Below are positions 1-9,334 of a stretch of 64,000 nt of DNA, piece by piece. The notes beneath the pieces were generated by a model. It was not told the DNA's origin. It ran no database searches and saw only the letters and a program-made list of their open reading frames with translations. This DNA is from Bradyrhizobium sp. 141 (lineage in GTDB: Bacteria; Pseudomonadota; Alphaproteobacteria; Rhizobiales; Xanthobacteraceae), in assembly GCF_023074055.1 (NCBI RefSeq), contig NZ_JADPKR010000058.1, forward strand, positions 1-64,000, read 5' to 3'. The first letter of the stretch is position 1. Each line of letters begins with the position of its first letter. Made by a program: the position numbers and the translations under genes.

Positions 1-366
1 CCTAAGCGGTGCCACACGGGGACTCTCCCCGTCGGGCAGCGCTTAGGTGCTTGATCAACAACCCGCACCTTTTGCTGGGCCCCCTCTCCCTAACCCTCCC
101 CCACAAGGGGGGAGGGAACGCACCTGCTTCGGTGCGCTCAGCGCCTCTCATCTCATCAGGTGGCCTATGTCTGCCCCACCTTCGAATCCCTTGGATGAAC
201 CGGGCGCCGGCTTGCGGGCGTGGGCGGATTAAGGTTATCGCGGCTTTGGGGGATCTCCGAAGGGCCGGGCCGTGGACCTGCCCGCGGCCGCGGGCGATAC
301 TAACCCTTTCTTAAGGCTGTCATTCCCGGCAGCCGCCAGCTTCAAGCGTGAGATACAGCCGGTCGG
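1..366. other. Intergenic stretch before the kinase gene
   Basis: No convincing coding sequence. Positions about 79-120 hold a C-rich/G-rich inverted repeat of the intergenic palindrome family that recurs through the window (for example at 3722-3870 and 9190-9325). The remainder is probably the upstream region of the histidine kinase; I see no clear sigma-70 promoter. Confidence 0.5.
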
Positions 367-3300
367 ATGACGAGTTCGGATTTCCAGTTGCGAGGTGTGG
401 GCGATCCCCGGCTGGCCGTGCATGCGACTTCTCAGCTGCCCGCCTGGCTGTGGTCGATCGACGGCGCGCGCGTGCTGTGGGCCAATCCGGTCGGCGCAAA
501 ACTGTTCGGCGCCGCAAATAGCGCAGCACTCGCGGACAGGATGTTTGGTCCGGCGGACAGCCATCGCCGCCAGGTCGCCCGGCTCGCCCGGCAACTGCCG
601 GCGAACGGCTCTGTGCGGCTCGAACGTCTGCGCGGTTTCGGCGCCCGGCTCGGCACGCTGATGACCTGCGCCTGCGCCCGGCTCGACTTTGCCGACGGCA
701 GTCATGCGGTGCTCGTCACCGCGATGGATCCGACGCTGCGCACCATGCCGCTGATCGAGCGGCTGCTTCGTCTGGTCGACGGCGCAAAGGTGCCGATGGC
801 GGCGTTCGCGCCCGACGGCCTGTTCGTCGGCGCCAGCGAGGCCGCACGCTCGCTGCTCGGCTTTCGCGACCTCGGCGAGGCCGGCCTCGACCGTGCGCGC
901 AGCGATGCGCTGCGCGAGGGCCGCGCCGCGACGCCGATCGGGATCGGCCAGATGGTGCTGCAACGGGTTGGCAGCGGCGCCGATGTCGGCCTGGTCGCGC
1001 TGATCGAGCCGGCCGCCGCCGCGCAAGCTGCGCCTGCCGAGGCCGTGCCCGAGTGTGCACCAAGCGAGCCGCCGTCATCGCACGAGGCGCCTGAAGGCAT
1101 CGCCTTGTTCGACGCCTTCGCCGAGCCGGTCGAGGCGCCCGCGGGCGGTGCGACGATCGCGGGCGAACCGCAGCAAGCCGCAACGGTTCAGGACGCGGTC
1201 GAGGAGACTGCTCGAGAGCCGGCGCACGACCGGACCAGCGAAGCCGCGGCCAAAACTCCGGTTGAAAACCCGTCAGCAGCCATTGTGTCGCCGCAGGCGG
1301 CGCCGATCACTATCGGCATGGTTGAGCCGCCGTCGGGCCAAGCCTCGTTGAGCCAAGAGCCGCCCGCACCGCGTCAGCATCCGCTGCGCTTCCTCTGGCA
1401 GATGGATGCAGAGGGCCGCTTTGTGCTTCTCTCCGACGAGTTCATCCGCCTGATCGGCGCGCGAACGGCCGCAGGCTTCGGCCGCCCTTGGCGCGAGATC
1501 ACCGAGCAATTCTCGCTCGATGCTGATGGGCGCGTCGCACAGGCGCTGGCAAGCCACGACACCTGGGCCGGGATCACCGTGAACTGGCCGACCGACGGCG
1601 GCGCGCCTCTGCCGGTCGAGCTCGCGGGCCTGCCAACTTACGACCAGTCGCGCAATTTTGCCGGCTTCAAAGGCTTCGGCGTCTGCCGCGATCTCGACGC
1701 CCTCAACCGGCTCGATTCGCTGGGGCGTTTCGAGCTGCTGGCCGAAGCGCCGCCTCCGCCGATCGAGCCGCCCACAGCCGAGCCTGAGCCAACACCCGAA
1801 CCCGAACTGCCTGAACCCACAAGCGACGCGAATTCACATCCAACCGAACCGGACACGCCCGTGGAAACGCCCGTGGAGCCTCCCTTGGAAACGCCTCCCA
1901 ATGTCGTGCCGTTTCGCCCGCACGGCGATGCCAGGTCACAAGGTGACCAGAGATCGCCGACGCTGACGCCGGTCGAGAACAGCGCGTTCAACGAGCTCGC
2001 CCGGCAATTGTCCGAACGCCTCGAACGCGAGCGCGAGACGATCGCGGCGGACAGCCCCGAGCCGGCGGCGGAGATCCTTGCCGAACCACCGGCGCCCGAG
2101 CCCGAGCCGCCGCACGCGCCGGCGCAATGGCTGACCGAGCCCGCGCCGCCGGCCCGCGGCGCCAGCGCGCGCGACCGCACGCTGCTCGACCTGTTGCCAT
2201 CAGGCATCCTGATCTACCGGCTCGACCGCCTGCTCTACGCCAACACGGCGTTTCTCGCGCGCATGGGCTATGCCGACATCCATGCACTGGAGGCTGCCGG
2301 CGGGCTGGATGCGCTCTATGTCGAGCCCGGCGTGTCCTCGGCCAGCAGCACCTCGCAAGCCGGCACGCCTGTCACCATCAGCGCGACGGTTGCGAACGGC
2401 GAGCAGCCGCTTGCGACGACGAGTGCGCATCTGCACACGATCGACTGGGACGGCGAGAGCGCGCACGCGCTGATCTGCGCGCTGCCGCAGGCTGCACCTG
2501 TCGTCACCGCGCCCGGCATTGCCGAGCCCGTCGTCGCCGAGGCGGTTGCCGCCGAGACCATCGTCCCGGAATCCTTCCCTTTCGAAATCGAGCCCGCGGC
2601 CGGCGAAGCCGAGGCCGAAGATCTCGCCGCGATCCTCGACACCACCGCCGAGGGCATCGTCATGTTCGATGCCGAAGGCAACATCCACGCCTGCAATCGC
2701 AGCGCCGAGGCGCTGTTCGGCTATGACGGCACGGCGCTGCTCGAGCAGAATCTGGCGACGCTGTTCGCGCCCGAGAGCCAGCAGATCGTCGCCGACTATT
2801 TCGAAAGCCTGAAGAGCCAGGACATCGCGAGCCTGCTCGACCACGGCCGCGAAGTGCTGGGACGCGAGAAGAAGGGCGGCGTCATTCCGCTCGCGATGAT
2901 CATGGGCCGCACGCGGCCCGACGGCCCGAACTTCTTCGCCGTGTTCCGCGACCTCTCCCAGAGCAAGAAGGGCGAGAGCGAGCTGACGCAGGCCCGCCGC
3001 CTCGTCCACAGTGCGGCCAACGCGAAAGCCGACATGCTGGCGCGGATCAGCCACGAGATCCGCACGCCGCTCAACGCCATCATCGGCTTTGCCGAGGTGA
3101 TGATCTCCGAACGTTTCGGCACGCTCGGCAACGAGCGCTACGGCGAATACATGAAGGACATCCGCGCCTCCGGCGAGCGCGTCATCGCCATCATCGACGA
3201 TTTGCTGGAGCTGTCGCGGATCGAGACCGGCAAGCTCGACCTCAACTTCGCCAACCTCAACCTCAACGATCTCGTCGAAGCCTGCGTGACTGTGATGCAG

Positions 3301-3711
3301 CCGCAGGCCAATCGCGAGCGCATCATCATCCGCACCTCGCTCGCCCATGCGCTGCCGCAGGTCAGCGTGGACGCGCGCGCGATGCGGCAGATCACCATGA
3401 ATCTGATCTCGAACTCGATCAGGCTCGCCAGCGCCGGCGGCCAGGTCATCGTCTCCACCGCCCTGTCCGACCGCGGCGAGATCGCGCTGCGCATCCGCGA
3501 CACCGGCCACGGCCTCACCGAGCGCGAAGTCGCCGCCGCGATGGAGCCGTTCCGCACCCCGCCGCCCGGCGATGCCGCGGACAGTGCGGCGCTGAGCCTG
3601 TCGCTGACCAAGGCCCTGGTCGAAGCCAACCGCGCCCGCTTCAACATCAAGAGCGCCGGCCACGGCACGCTGATCGAAGTGATGTTCGCCCCGGCGCTGG
3701 CGGGGGCGTAG
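367..3711 (+). CDS. Soluble multi-PAS sensor histidine kinase, PdhS/PleC/DivJ-like
   Basis: A 1114-residue kinase without membrane segments. PAS-like regions are visible near residues 16-100, 340-440, 610-690 and 750-870, separated by long Pro/Glu/Ala-rich linkers (about 225-335 and 460-600). The C-terminus is a HisKA/HATPase_c core. The H-box SHEIRTPLNAIIGFAEVM places the phospho-accepting His at residue 896 and is followed by an ERFG-LGNERY segment typical of the PleC/DivJ/PdhS kinases that act on DivK in the CtrA cell-cycle pathway. An N-box (NLISNSIRLA) and a G-box (DTGHGL) follow. No receiver domain is fused. PdhS kinases are cytosolic, which fits the absence of membrane helices. Assignment to the DivK branch is inferred from the H-box only. 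The gene converges on the MCP gene across a palindromic repeat. Confidence 0.85.
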   Translation: MTSSDFQLRGVGDPRLAVHATSQLPAWLWSIDGARVLWANPVGAKLFGAANSAALADRMFGPADSHRRQVARLARQLPANGSVRLERLRGFGARLGTLMTCACARLDFADGSHAVLVTAMDPTLRTMPLIERLLRLVDGAKVPMAAFAPDGLFVGASEAARSLLGFRDLGEAGLDRARSDALREGRAATPIGIGQMVLQRVGSGADVGLVALIEPAAAAQAAPAEAVPECAPSEPPSSHEAPEGIALFDAFAEPVEAPAGGATIAGEPQQAATVQDAVEETAREPAHDRTSEAAAKTPVENPSAAIVSPQAAPITIGMVEPPSGQASLSQEPPAPRQHPLRFLWQMDAEGRFVLLSDEFIRLIGARTAAGFGRPWREITEQFSLDADGRVAQALASHDTWAGITVNWPTDGGAPLPVELAGLPTYDQSRNFAGFKGFGVCRDLDALNRLDSLGRFELLAEAPPPPIEPPTAEPEPTPEPELPEPTSDANSHPTEPDTPVETPVEPPLETPPNVVPFRPHGDARSQGDQRSPTLTPVENSAFNELARQLSERLERERETIAADSPEPAAEILAEPPAPEPEPPHAPAQWLTEPAPPARGASARDRTLLDLLPSGILIYRLDRLLYANTAFLARMGYADIHALEAAGGLDALYVEPGVSSASSTSQAGTPVTISATVANGEQPLATTSAHLHTIDWDGESAHALICALPQAAPVVTAPGIAEPVVAEAVAAETIVPESFPFEIEPAAGEAEAEDLAAILDTTAEGIVMFDAEGNIHACNRSAEALFGYDGTALLEQNLATLFAPESQQIVADYFESLKSQDIASLLDHGREVLGREKKGGVIPLAMIMGRTRPDGPNFFAVFRDLSQSKKGESELTQARRLVHSAANAKADMLARISHEIRTPLNAIIGFAEVMISERFGTLGNERYGEYMKDIRASGERVIAIIDDLLELSRIETGKLDLNFANLNLNDLVEACVTVMQPQANRERIIIRTSLAHALPQVSVDARAMRQITMNLISNSIRLASAGGQVIVSTALSDRGEIALRIRDTGHGLTEREVAAAMEPFRTPPPGDAADSAALSLSLTKALVEANRARFNIKSAGHGTLIEVMFAPALAGA

Positions 3712-3721
3712 CAGATCTCGG

Positions 3722-3870
3722 TGCTCTCCCTCTCCCGCTTGCGGGAGAGGGTTGGGGAGAGGGTATCTCCTCGATGGGACAGTCCCCTAGAGGAGAGAGC
3801 CCTCACCCGCGCGCGGGACGATGCTTCGCATCGCCCGGAGCGCGCGACCTCTCCCGCAAGCGGGAGAGGT
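3722..3870. repeat. Large inverted repeat between convergent genes
   Basis: Two copies of an inverted CCTCTCCCGC..GCGGGAGAGG palindrome bracket about 100 bases and sit exactly between two convergent genes. It belongs to the family also seen near 9190-9325, 22786-22830, 32056-32276, 32642-32862, 37955-38000 and 52805-52935. It could act as a bidirectional RNA hairpin, though it lacks a T-tract. Confidence 0.7.
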
Positions 3871-3909
3871 TAGGCCCGCGGCGCGATCGATCTGCTCCAC
3901 TGCCAGCGC

Positions 3910-5883
3910 TCACGCCGCGCGCACCGTATCCAAGAACCTGCTGACCTCGATCTTGAGCCGGCTGCTGTCGTTCGACAGCGACTGCGCCGCGGAGAGGACC
4001 TGCGAGGAGGCCGAGCCGGTCTCGGTCGCGCCCTGGCGCACGCTGGAGATGTTGGCGCTGACCTGCGTGGTGCCGGCGGCGGCGTTCTGGACGTTGCGCG
4101 AGATCTCGCTGGTCGCGGCGCCCTGCTCCTCCACCGCGGCGGCGATGGTGGAGGAAATCTCCGACAGCCGTTCGATCGTGCCGCCGATGGTCTTGATGGC
4201 GCCGACCGAATCCTCCGTTGCAACCTGGATGCTCGAGATCTGCTGACCGATGTCGCCGGTGGCCTTCGCGGTCTGCTCGGCGAGCGCCTTCACTTCCGAG
4301 GCCACCACGGCAAAGCCGCGCCCGGCTTCGCCCGCGCGCGCGGCCTCGATGGTAGCATTCAGCGCCAGCAGGTTGGTCTGACCCGCGATGGCGTTGATGA
4401 GCTCGATCACGTCGCCGATGCGCGCGGCCGCCTTCGACAATTCGCTGACGCGATCGTTGGTCTGCCCGGCCTGGCTGACGGCCTCGCCGGCCATGCGCGC
4501 GGAGGCCTGCACCTGACGGCTGATCTCGTTGACGGAGGCGGTGAGCTCTTCCGCGGCGGAAGCAACCGACTGCACGTTGGTCGCGGCCTCTTCCGAGGCA
4601 GCCTCCACCAGCGTGGCAAGCTCGGTCGACCGGCTGGCCGTGGTGGTCAGGGACGTGGCCGAGGCCTCGAGCTCGTTGGCCGCCGACGACACCGTCTCGA
4701 CGATCTCGCCGATCGCGCCCTCGAAATCGTCGGCCATCCTGATCATGTCGGCGCGGCGGCGCTCGGCGGCGAGCTTGTCCTGCCTGATCTTCTCCTCGGC
4801 TTCTTCCTGCGCCTTCCGCTCGGCATTGATCTTGAACGTCTCGACCGCTTGCGCGATTTCGCCGATTTCGTCGGGACGGCCGAGCCCGGGAAGAACGATG
4901 GCGAAATTGCCCTTGGCGAGCTCGATCATCGCCGCTCGCATCGCGGACAGCGGCTTGGAGACCGACCGCCCGATAAATACGCCGAGGCCGAGCACGGCGG
5001 ATGCAATCAACGCGATGGCGACGCCGATCCACCATTGAATGCCGTCGCGCTCGACATCGTTCAGCCGGTCGGCTTCGATGCGGATCCCGTCGACCGATTT
5101 CGACACCTGCGCGATGACCGGCTCGACGGCGGAGAACGCCTCCGACATCGCCTTCTGCCGGGCCGCGAGCGTTAGCGCTGCGTCCATCCAGGCGGAAAAA
5201 TCGCGCTGATAATCGGCAAGCTTCGCCCGCAGCTCCGTCTTCGCGGCATCGGACATATCGGCAGCATCGACCCCCGACAGGAATTCGCCCGCGCGCTTCT
5301 TCATGTCCTCGCCGTATTTGGCGTCGCGGCGCAGCATGAAATCCTTCTCGTGACGGCGCATCATCAGCATGGTCACGCGGAGCGGGGCATTGTGCAATTG
5401 ATCGACCCTGGCTTCGATGTCGTGCACGGAGGCGCGCAGTCGCCCCTCGAGGCCGGACTTCTCGTCGAGCCCAAGCCGCTGCTTGGTCTCGACCACGGCC
5501 GTGAAATGCGCCTGATAATCCCGGAGCGAGGCATTCATCGCGTCGATCTGGCGCGCGAGGTCCGGCTTGCCGAGCGCAGCGATCCCGCCGCGCAGCTTCT
5601 CGATGTCGACGGCAACCTCCCTGCCGATCTCGACCTGGCGCTGCGCCTTGCCGGCGTCATTGCGCAGCAGGAAATCCTTCTCGGCGCGGCGGGCCTCGAG
5701 CAGTTCGATCGCGATCCTGCTGTTCAGCTCCTGGATCGTGCGCGCGTTCTCGGCGGCATCGCGATAGACCCCCATCGCGCGCTCGCCATAGAGATGGATG
5801 CCGCCGATCAGGACGACGCCGACGACGCCGATCACGCCGATGGCCGTGATCTTGTGAGTGAGACGAAGGGAAAGGAACCGCAT
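3910..5883 (-). CDS. Methyl-accepting chemotaxis protein
   Basis: A 657-residue transmembrane chemoreceptor. Helix TM1 is about 11-33. The periplasmic part, about 34-278, is all-helical with two ARRAEKDFLLR / RRHEKDFMLRR repeats, resembling the helical bimodular (HBM) sensor fold. TM2 is about 280-303, followed by HAMP (about 303-356). The cytoplasmic signalling domain contains the highly conserved hairpin tip (NLLALNATIEAARAGEAGRG and following FAVVASEVKALA). It would relay ligand binding to CheA/CheW. No che genes lie nearby, so it is an orphan receptor. HBM receptors often sense organic acids, but the ligand here cannot be read from sequence. An inverted repeat at 5962-5977 lies upstream of the start. 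Confidence 0.93.
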   Translation of the reverse strand: MRFLSLRLTHKITAIGVIGVVGVVLIGGIHLYGERAMGVYRDAAENARTIQELNSRIAIELLEARRAEKDFLLRNDAGKAQRQVEIGREVAVDIEKLRGGIAALGKPDLARQIDAMNASLRDYQAHFTAVVETKQRLGLDEKSGLEGRLRASVHDIEARVDQLHNAPLRVTMLMMRRHEKDFMLRRDAKYGEDMKKRAGEFLSGVDAADMSDAAKTELRAKLADYQRDFSAWMDAALTLAARQKAMSEAFSAVEPVIAQVSKSVDGIRIEADRLNDVERDGIQWWIGVAIALIASAVLGLGVFIGRSVSKPLSAMRAAMIELAKGNFAIVLPGLGRPDEIGEIAQAVETFKINAERKAQEEAEEKIRQDKLAAERRRADMIRMADDFEGAIGEIVETVSSAANELEASATSLTTTASRSTELATLVEAASEEAATNVQSVASAAEELTASVNEISRQVQASARMAGEAVSQAGQTNDRVSELSKAAARIGDVIELINAIAGQTNLLALNATIEAARAGEAGRGFAVVASEVKALAEQTAKATGDIGQQISSIQVATEDSVGAIKTIGGTIERLSEISSTIAAAVEEQGAATSEISRNVQNAAAGTTQVSANISSVRQGATETGSASSQVLSAAQSLSNDSSRLKIEVSRFLDTVRAA

Positions 5884-5961
5884 CTGATGAAACCCGATGA
5901 TGGCAAATACGGTTGATCAAGCGCTAATGGGTAAAAGCTTCCGTTAATTTGCGGGTACGTA

Positions 5962-5977
5962 CGAATACGTGTATTCG
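5962..5977. promoter_or_regulatory. Inverted repeat upstream of the chemoreceptor gene
   Basis: CGAATAC-GT-GTATTCG: seven-base arms around a two-base spacer, about 80 bases upstream of the MCP start. It may be an operator or a promoter-associated site; no known factor is assigned. Confidence 0.35.
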
Positions 5978-6021
5978 TCACAATACTCGCCCTTGTGCAC
6001 GGTGGGGTGCACAAGCCGGCT

Positions 6022-6053
6022 AAAAAAAGAAACACGGCGCTTGAGGCGCCGTG
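6022..6053 (-). terminator. Rho-independent terminator after the thiolase gene
   Basis: On the minus strand an eight-base GC-rich stem (CACGGCGC/GCGCCGTG, loop CTCAA) is followed by a T-rich run read from the A-tract at 6022-6028. It lies about 35 bases past the stop codon of the thiolase gene. Confidence 0.85.
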
Positions 6054-6087
6054 CTTCCTGTCTTCACGCCGTGGAAAGCGGATCGGC

Positions 6088-7260
6088 TCAGCTGTAGATT
6101 TCGAACAGCCCGGCGCCGCCCTGGCCGCCGCCGATGCACATCGTCACCACGCCCCACTTGGCCTTGCGGCGCGCGCCTTCCTGCAGCAGATGGCCGGTGA
6201 GACGGGCGCCGGTCATGCCGAAGGGATGGCCGATCGCGATCGAGCCGCCGTTGACGTTGTACTTGGCGGGATCGATGCCGAGCTTGTCGCGCGAGTAGAG
6301 GCACTGGCTGGCGAAGGCCTCGTTGAGCTCCCAGAGATCGATGTCGTCGATCTTCAGGCCCGTGCGCTTCAGAAGCTTCGGAATCGCAAAGACAGGACCG
6401 ATACCCATCTCGTCGGGCTCGCAACCGGCGGTCGCCCAGGCAACGAAGCGGCCGAGCGGCTTGAGTCCGCGCTTCTCGGCATCCTTGGCTTCCATCAGCA
6501 CCACAGCCGCGGCGCCGTCCGAGAGCTGGCTGGCATTGCCGGCGGTGACGAACTTGCCGGGGCCCTTCACCGGCTCGAGTTTTGCCAAACCTTCCAGCGT
6601 GGTCTCGGGCCGGTTGCACTCGTCGCGGTCGACGACGTAATCGACAATCGACTCCGCCTTGGTCTGCTTGTCGACGACCTTCATCTTGGTCTTCATCGGG
6701 ACGATCTCGTCCTTGTACTTGCCCGCCTGCTGCGATGCCGCCATGCGGCGCTGCGATTCCAGCGAGAACTCGTCCTGGTATTCGCGGCTGAGCTTGTAGC
6801 GCTCGGCGACGATGTCGGCGGTGTCGATCATCGCCATGAAGATATCGGGCGCGACCTTGAGCAATTCCGGATCGATCGTCTCCTTCGGCGTCCCGCCGCC
6901 CGGCATCGAGATGCTTTCGACGCCGCCCGCGACGATGCAGTCGGCGCCGTCGGAGCGGATCGAGTTGGCGGCCATCGCGATGGTCTGGAGGCCCGAAGAG
7001 CAGAACCGGTTCACCGAGACGCCGGCCGTCGTCGTCGGCAGGTCGGCAAGCAGCGCGGCCTGACGGCCGATGTTCGGCGCCCCATGGGCGCAATTGCCGA
7101 GATAGCAATCCTCGACATAGTCCTTGTCGACACCGGCCCGATCGACCGCGTGCTTGATGGCATGGGCCGCGAGCGACATCGGCGGCGTGATGTTGAACCC
7201 GCCGCGGCCTGATTTTGCGAGGCCCGTGCGCGCATAGGAAACGATGACGGCTTCACGCAT
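6088..7260 (-). CDS. Acetyl-CoA C-acyltransferase (thiolase)
   Basis: A 390-residue thiolase that cleaves or condenses 3-ketoacyl-CoA in fatty-acid or related acyl-CoA metabolism. The nucleophilic Cys is C87 in NRFCSSGLQTI. The C-terminal catalytic motifs GGSIAIGHPFGMTGAR (His) and CIGGGQGGAG (second Cys) are intact. The start at 7260 (MREAVIVSY) matches the normal thiolase N-terminus; a longer frame upstream lacks homology. FadA-like and PhaA-like thiolases share these motifs. No hydratase/dehydrogenase partner (fadB) is adjacent, so the substrate range is open. Confidence 0.93.
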   Translation of the reverse strand: MREAVIVSYARTGLAKSGRGGFNITPPMSLAAHAIKHAVDRAGVDKDYVEDCYLGNCAHGAPNIGRQAALLADLPTTTAGVSVNRFCSSGLQTIAMAANSIRSDGADCIVAGGVESISMPGGGTPKETIDPELLKVAPDIFMAMIDTADIVAERYKLSREYQDEFSLESQRRMAASQQAGKYKDEIVPMKTKMKVVDKQTKAESIVDYVVDRDECNRPETTLEGLAKLEPVKGPGKFVTAGNASQLSDGAAAVVLMEAKDAEKRGLKPLGRFVAWATAGCEPDEMGIGPVFAIPKLLKRTGLKIDDIDLWELNEAFASQCLYSRDKLGIDPAKYNVNGGSIAIGHPFGMTGARLTGHLLQEGARRKAKWGVVTMCIGGGQGGAGLFEIYS

Positions 7261-7342
7261 GTGTTTTCTCCCTTGTCGAACGAATTTGAACGGAGCGTCC
7301 TGAGGCCATTGGTACACAAAGTTGGAAGGCTGCGGGAGAAAT

Positions 7343-7376
7343 AAAAACGCCGCCTCCAGGTGATGGAGGCGGCGTT
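7343..7376 (-). terminator. Terminator between serA and the thiolase gene
   Basis: Minus-strand stem AACGCCGCCTCC/GGAGGCGGCGTT with a seven-base loop, followed by a T-tract (A run at 7343-7347 on the plus strand). It separates serA from the downstream thiolase. Confidence 0.8.
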
Positions 7377-7420
7377 GTTCCGCGGGTCGGAATATCAATG
7401 TGAGCGTCACTCCATCCGCT

Positions 7421-7506
7421 CGTCATGCCCGGGCTTGACCCGGGCATCCACGTTCTTTCGCGCATCGGGCAAGACGTGGATGGCCGGGACAAGCCCGGCC
7501 ATGACG
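7421..7506. repeat. Palindromic intergenic repeat, family A (copy 1)
   Basis: About 86 bases whose two ends are long inverted copies (CGTCATGCCCGGGCTTG at one end, CAAGCCCGGCCATGACG at the other) with a smaller ACGTGGATG/CATCCACGT pair inside. Four more copies occur at 25776-25861, 27407-27530, 49884-49973 and 61485-61567, all intergenic. Confidence 0.85.
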
Positions 7507-7525
7507 CAAGTGGAGGTAGTGCGCC

Positions 7526-9115
7526 CTAGAACGTCAACGCCTTGGCCTGCTTGACCTGCGGCAGCGCCTGCACCTTGGCGAGCAGATCCGCCGGCACCGC
7601 GCCGTCGACCTCGACCAGCGCGATGGCATCGCTGCCGGGTGCGACGCGGCCGAGATGGAAGGTGGCGATGTTGATCTTGGCATCGCCCAGCAGGCTCGCG
7701 AACTGGCCGATGAAGCCCGGCTTGTCCTCGTTGGTGATGTAGATCATCGACTTGCCAAACTCGGCGTCGACGCGGATGCCCTTGACGTCAACCAATCGCG
7801 GCTTGCCGTCATGGTACACGGTGCCGGAGACCGAGCGCTCCTGGCGCTCCGTCGCCACCGTCACGGTGATCAGGCTTTCGTAGTCGCTCTGCGCGGCGCG
7901 GACGATCTCGTCGACCACCATGCCGCGCTCCTTGGCGACGACGGGCGCGGAGACGACGTTGACCTCGCCGAGCATCGGGCGCAGCAGGCCCGACAGCACG
8001 GCGGAGGTGATCGCCTTGATCTTCATCTCGGCGACGTGGCCCTCATAGGTGATCTCGACCTTGAGGATGCCGCTCTCGGTGAGCTGGCCGGCAAACGAGC
8101 CGAGCTTCTCGGCGAGCGCAATGAACGGCTTCAGCTTCGGCGCCTCTTCCGCCGTGATCGAGGGGAAGTTGACCGCGTTCGAGATCGCGCCGGTGAGCAG
8201 GTAGTCCGACATCTGCTCGGCGACCTGGAGCGCGACATTCTCCTGCGCCTCCGTGGTGGAGGCGCCGAGATGCGGCGTACAGATCACGTTGGGATGGCCG
8301 AACAGCGCGTTCTTGGTGGCGGGCTCCTCGACGAAGACGTCGAAGGCGGCGCCGGCGATGTGCTTGGAATTGAGCGCATCGACCACCGCCTGCTCGTCGA
8401 CGAGACCGCCGCGGGCGCAGTTGATCAGGCGCACGCCCTTCTTCATCTTGGCGATTGCGGCCGCGTCGATGATGTTCTTCGTCTTCTCGGTCAGCGGCGT
8501 GTGCAGCGTGATGAAGTCGGCGCGCTTGAGCAAATCGTCGAGCTCGACCTTCTCGACGCCGATGTCCCTGGCGCGCTCGGGCGACAAGAACGGATCGAAC
8601 GCGATCACCTTCATGCGCAGGCCGAGCGCGCGGTCGGCGACGATCGAGCCGATATTACCACAGCCGACGACGCCGAGCACCTTGCCGGTGATCTCGACGC
8701 CCATGAAGCGGTTCTTCTCCCACTTGCCGGCCTGGGTCGAGGCGTCGGCCTGCGGGATCTCGCGGGCGAGCGCCAGCATCAGGGTGATGGCGTGCTCGGC
8801 GGTCGTGATCGAATTGCCGAACGGCGTGTTCATCACGATGATGCCCTTGGCCGTGGCGGCGGGGATCTCGACATTGTCGACGCCGATGCCGGCACGGCCG
8901 ATCACCTTGAGGTTGGTCGCCTTGTCGAGGATCTTTGCGGTCGCCTTGGTCGCGGAGCGGATCGCAAGGCCGTCGTAATTGCCGATGATCTCGGCGAGCT
9001 TGTCCTTGTCCTTGCCGAGATTGGGCTGGAAGTCGACCTCGACACCGCGGTCTTTGAAGATCTGCACGGCGGCGGGCGAGAGCGCGTCGGAAATGAGAAC
9101 TTTGGGTTTGGTCAT
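7526..9115 (-). CDS. serA: D-3-phosphoglycerate dehydrogenase
   Basis: A 529-residue, long-form SerA: the first step of serine synthesis, oxidising 3-phosphoglycerate to 3-phosphohydroxypyruvate with NAD. The N-terminal catalytic half carries the nucleotide-binding motif VVGCGNIGSIVADRA, the substrate Arg motif INCARGGLVDE and the catalytic His in CTPHLGASTTEA. The intervening ASB domain and a C-terminal ACT domain (YITNEDKPGFIGQF...) suggest serine feedback control. The start at 9115 is chosen because MTKPKVLISD matches the family and the upstream extension is translated repeat sequence. It lies 219 bases downstream of serC on the same strand, with a palindrome in between. Confidence 0.96.
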   Translation of the reverse strand: MTKPKVLISDALSPAAVQIFKDRGVEVDFQPNLGKDKDKLAEIIGNYDGLAIRSATKATAKILDKATNLKVIGRAGIGVDNVEIPAATAKGIIVMNTPFGNSITTAEHAITLMLALAREIPQADASTQAGKWEKNRFMGVEITGKVLGVVGCGNIGSIVADRALGLRMKVIAFDPFLSPERARDIGVEKVELDDLLKRADFITLHTPLTEKTKNIIDAAAIAKMKKGVRLINCARGGLVDEQAVVDALNSKHIAGAAFDVFVEEPATKNALFGHPNVICTPHLGASTTEAQENVALQVAEQMSDYLLTGAISNAVNFPSITAEEAPKLKPFIALAEKLGSFAGQLTESGILKVEITYEGHVAEMKIKAITSAVLSGLLRPMLGEVNVVSAPVVAKERGMVVDEIVRAAQSDYESLITVTVATERQERSVSGTVYHDGKPRLVDVKGIRVDAEFGKSMIYITNEDKPGFIGQFASLLGDAKINIATFHLGRVAPGSDAIALVEVDGAVPADLLAKVQALPQVKQAKALTF

Positions 9116-9189
9116 GGGGATGTGTCCTTCACCGTCCCTAAGGGAGGATCGGCCCGAGGGCCGGAATGGATGAGTGTCTCGGAAGCTTG

Positions 9190-9325
9190 ATGTTCTCCCT
9201 CTCCCCGTTCTTACGGGGAGAGGGCTGGGGTGAGGGGCAGCCACAGGCGAAGTGCTCGTGGAGAGAGCCCTTCACCCGGAGCGCTGCGCGACCCGGCCTC
9301 TCCCCGTAAGAACGGGGAGAGGCGA
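9190..9325. repeat. Palindromic repeat between serC and serA
   Basis: Two inverted CTCTCCCCGTTCTTACGGGGAGAG-type hairpins flank about 85 bases. Located in the serC-serA spacer, it may affect processing or stability of a joint transcript. It is in the same family as 3722-3870. Confidence 0.65.
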
Positions 9326-9334
9326 AAAAGAAAC

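Noticed and set aside
2200..3663. 487-residue minus-strand frame opposite the kinase
   Set aside because: The plus-strand kinase motifs are unambiguous; this is a shadow.
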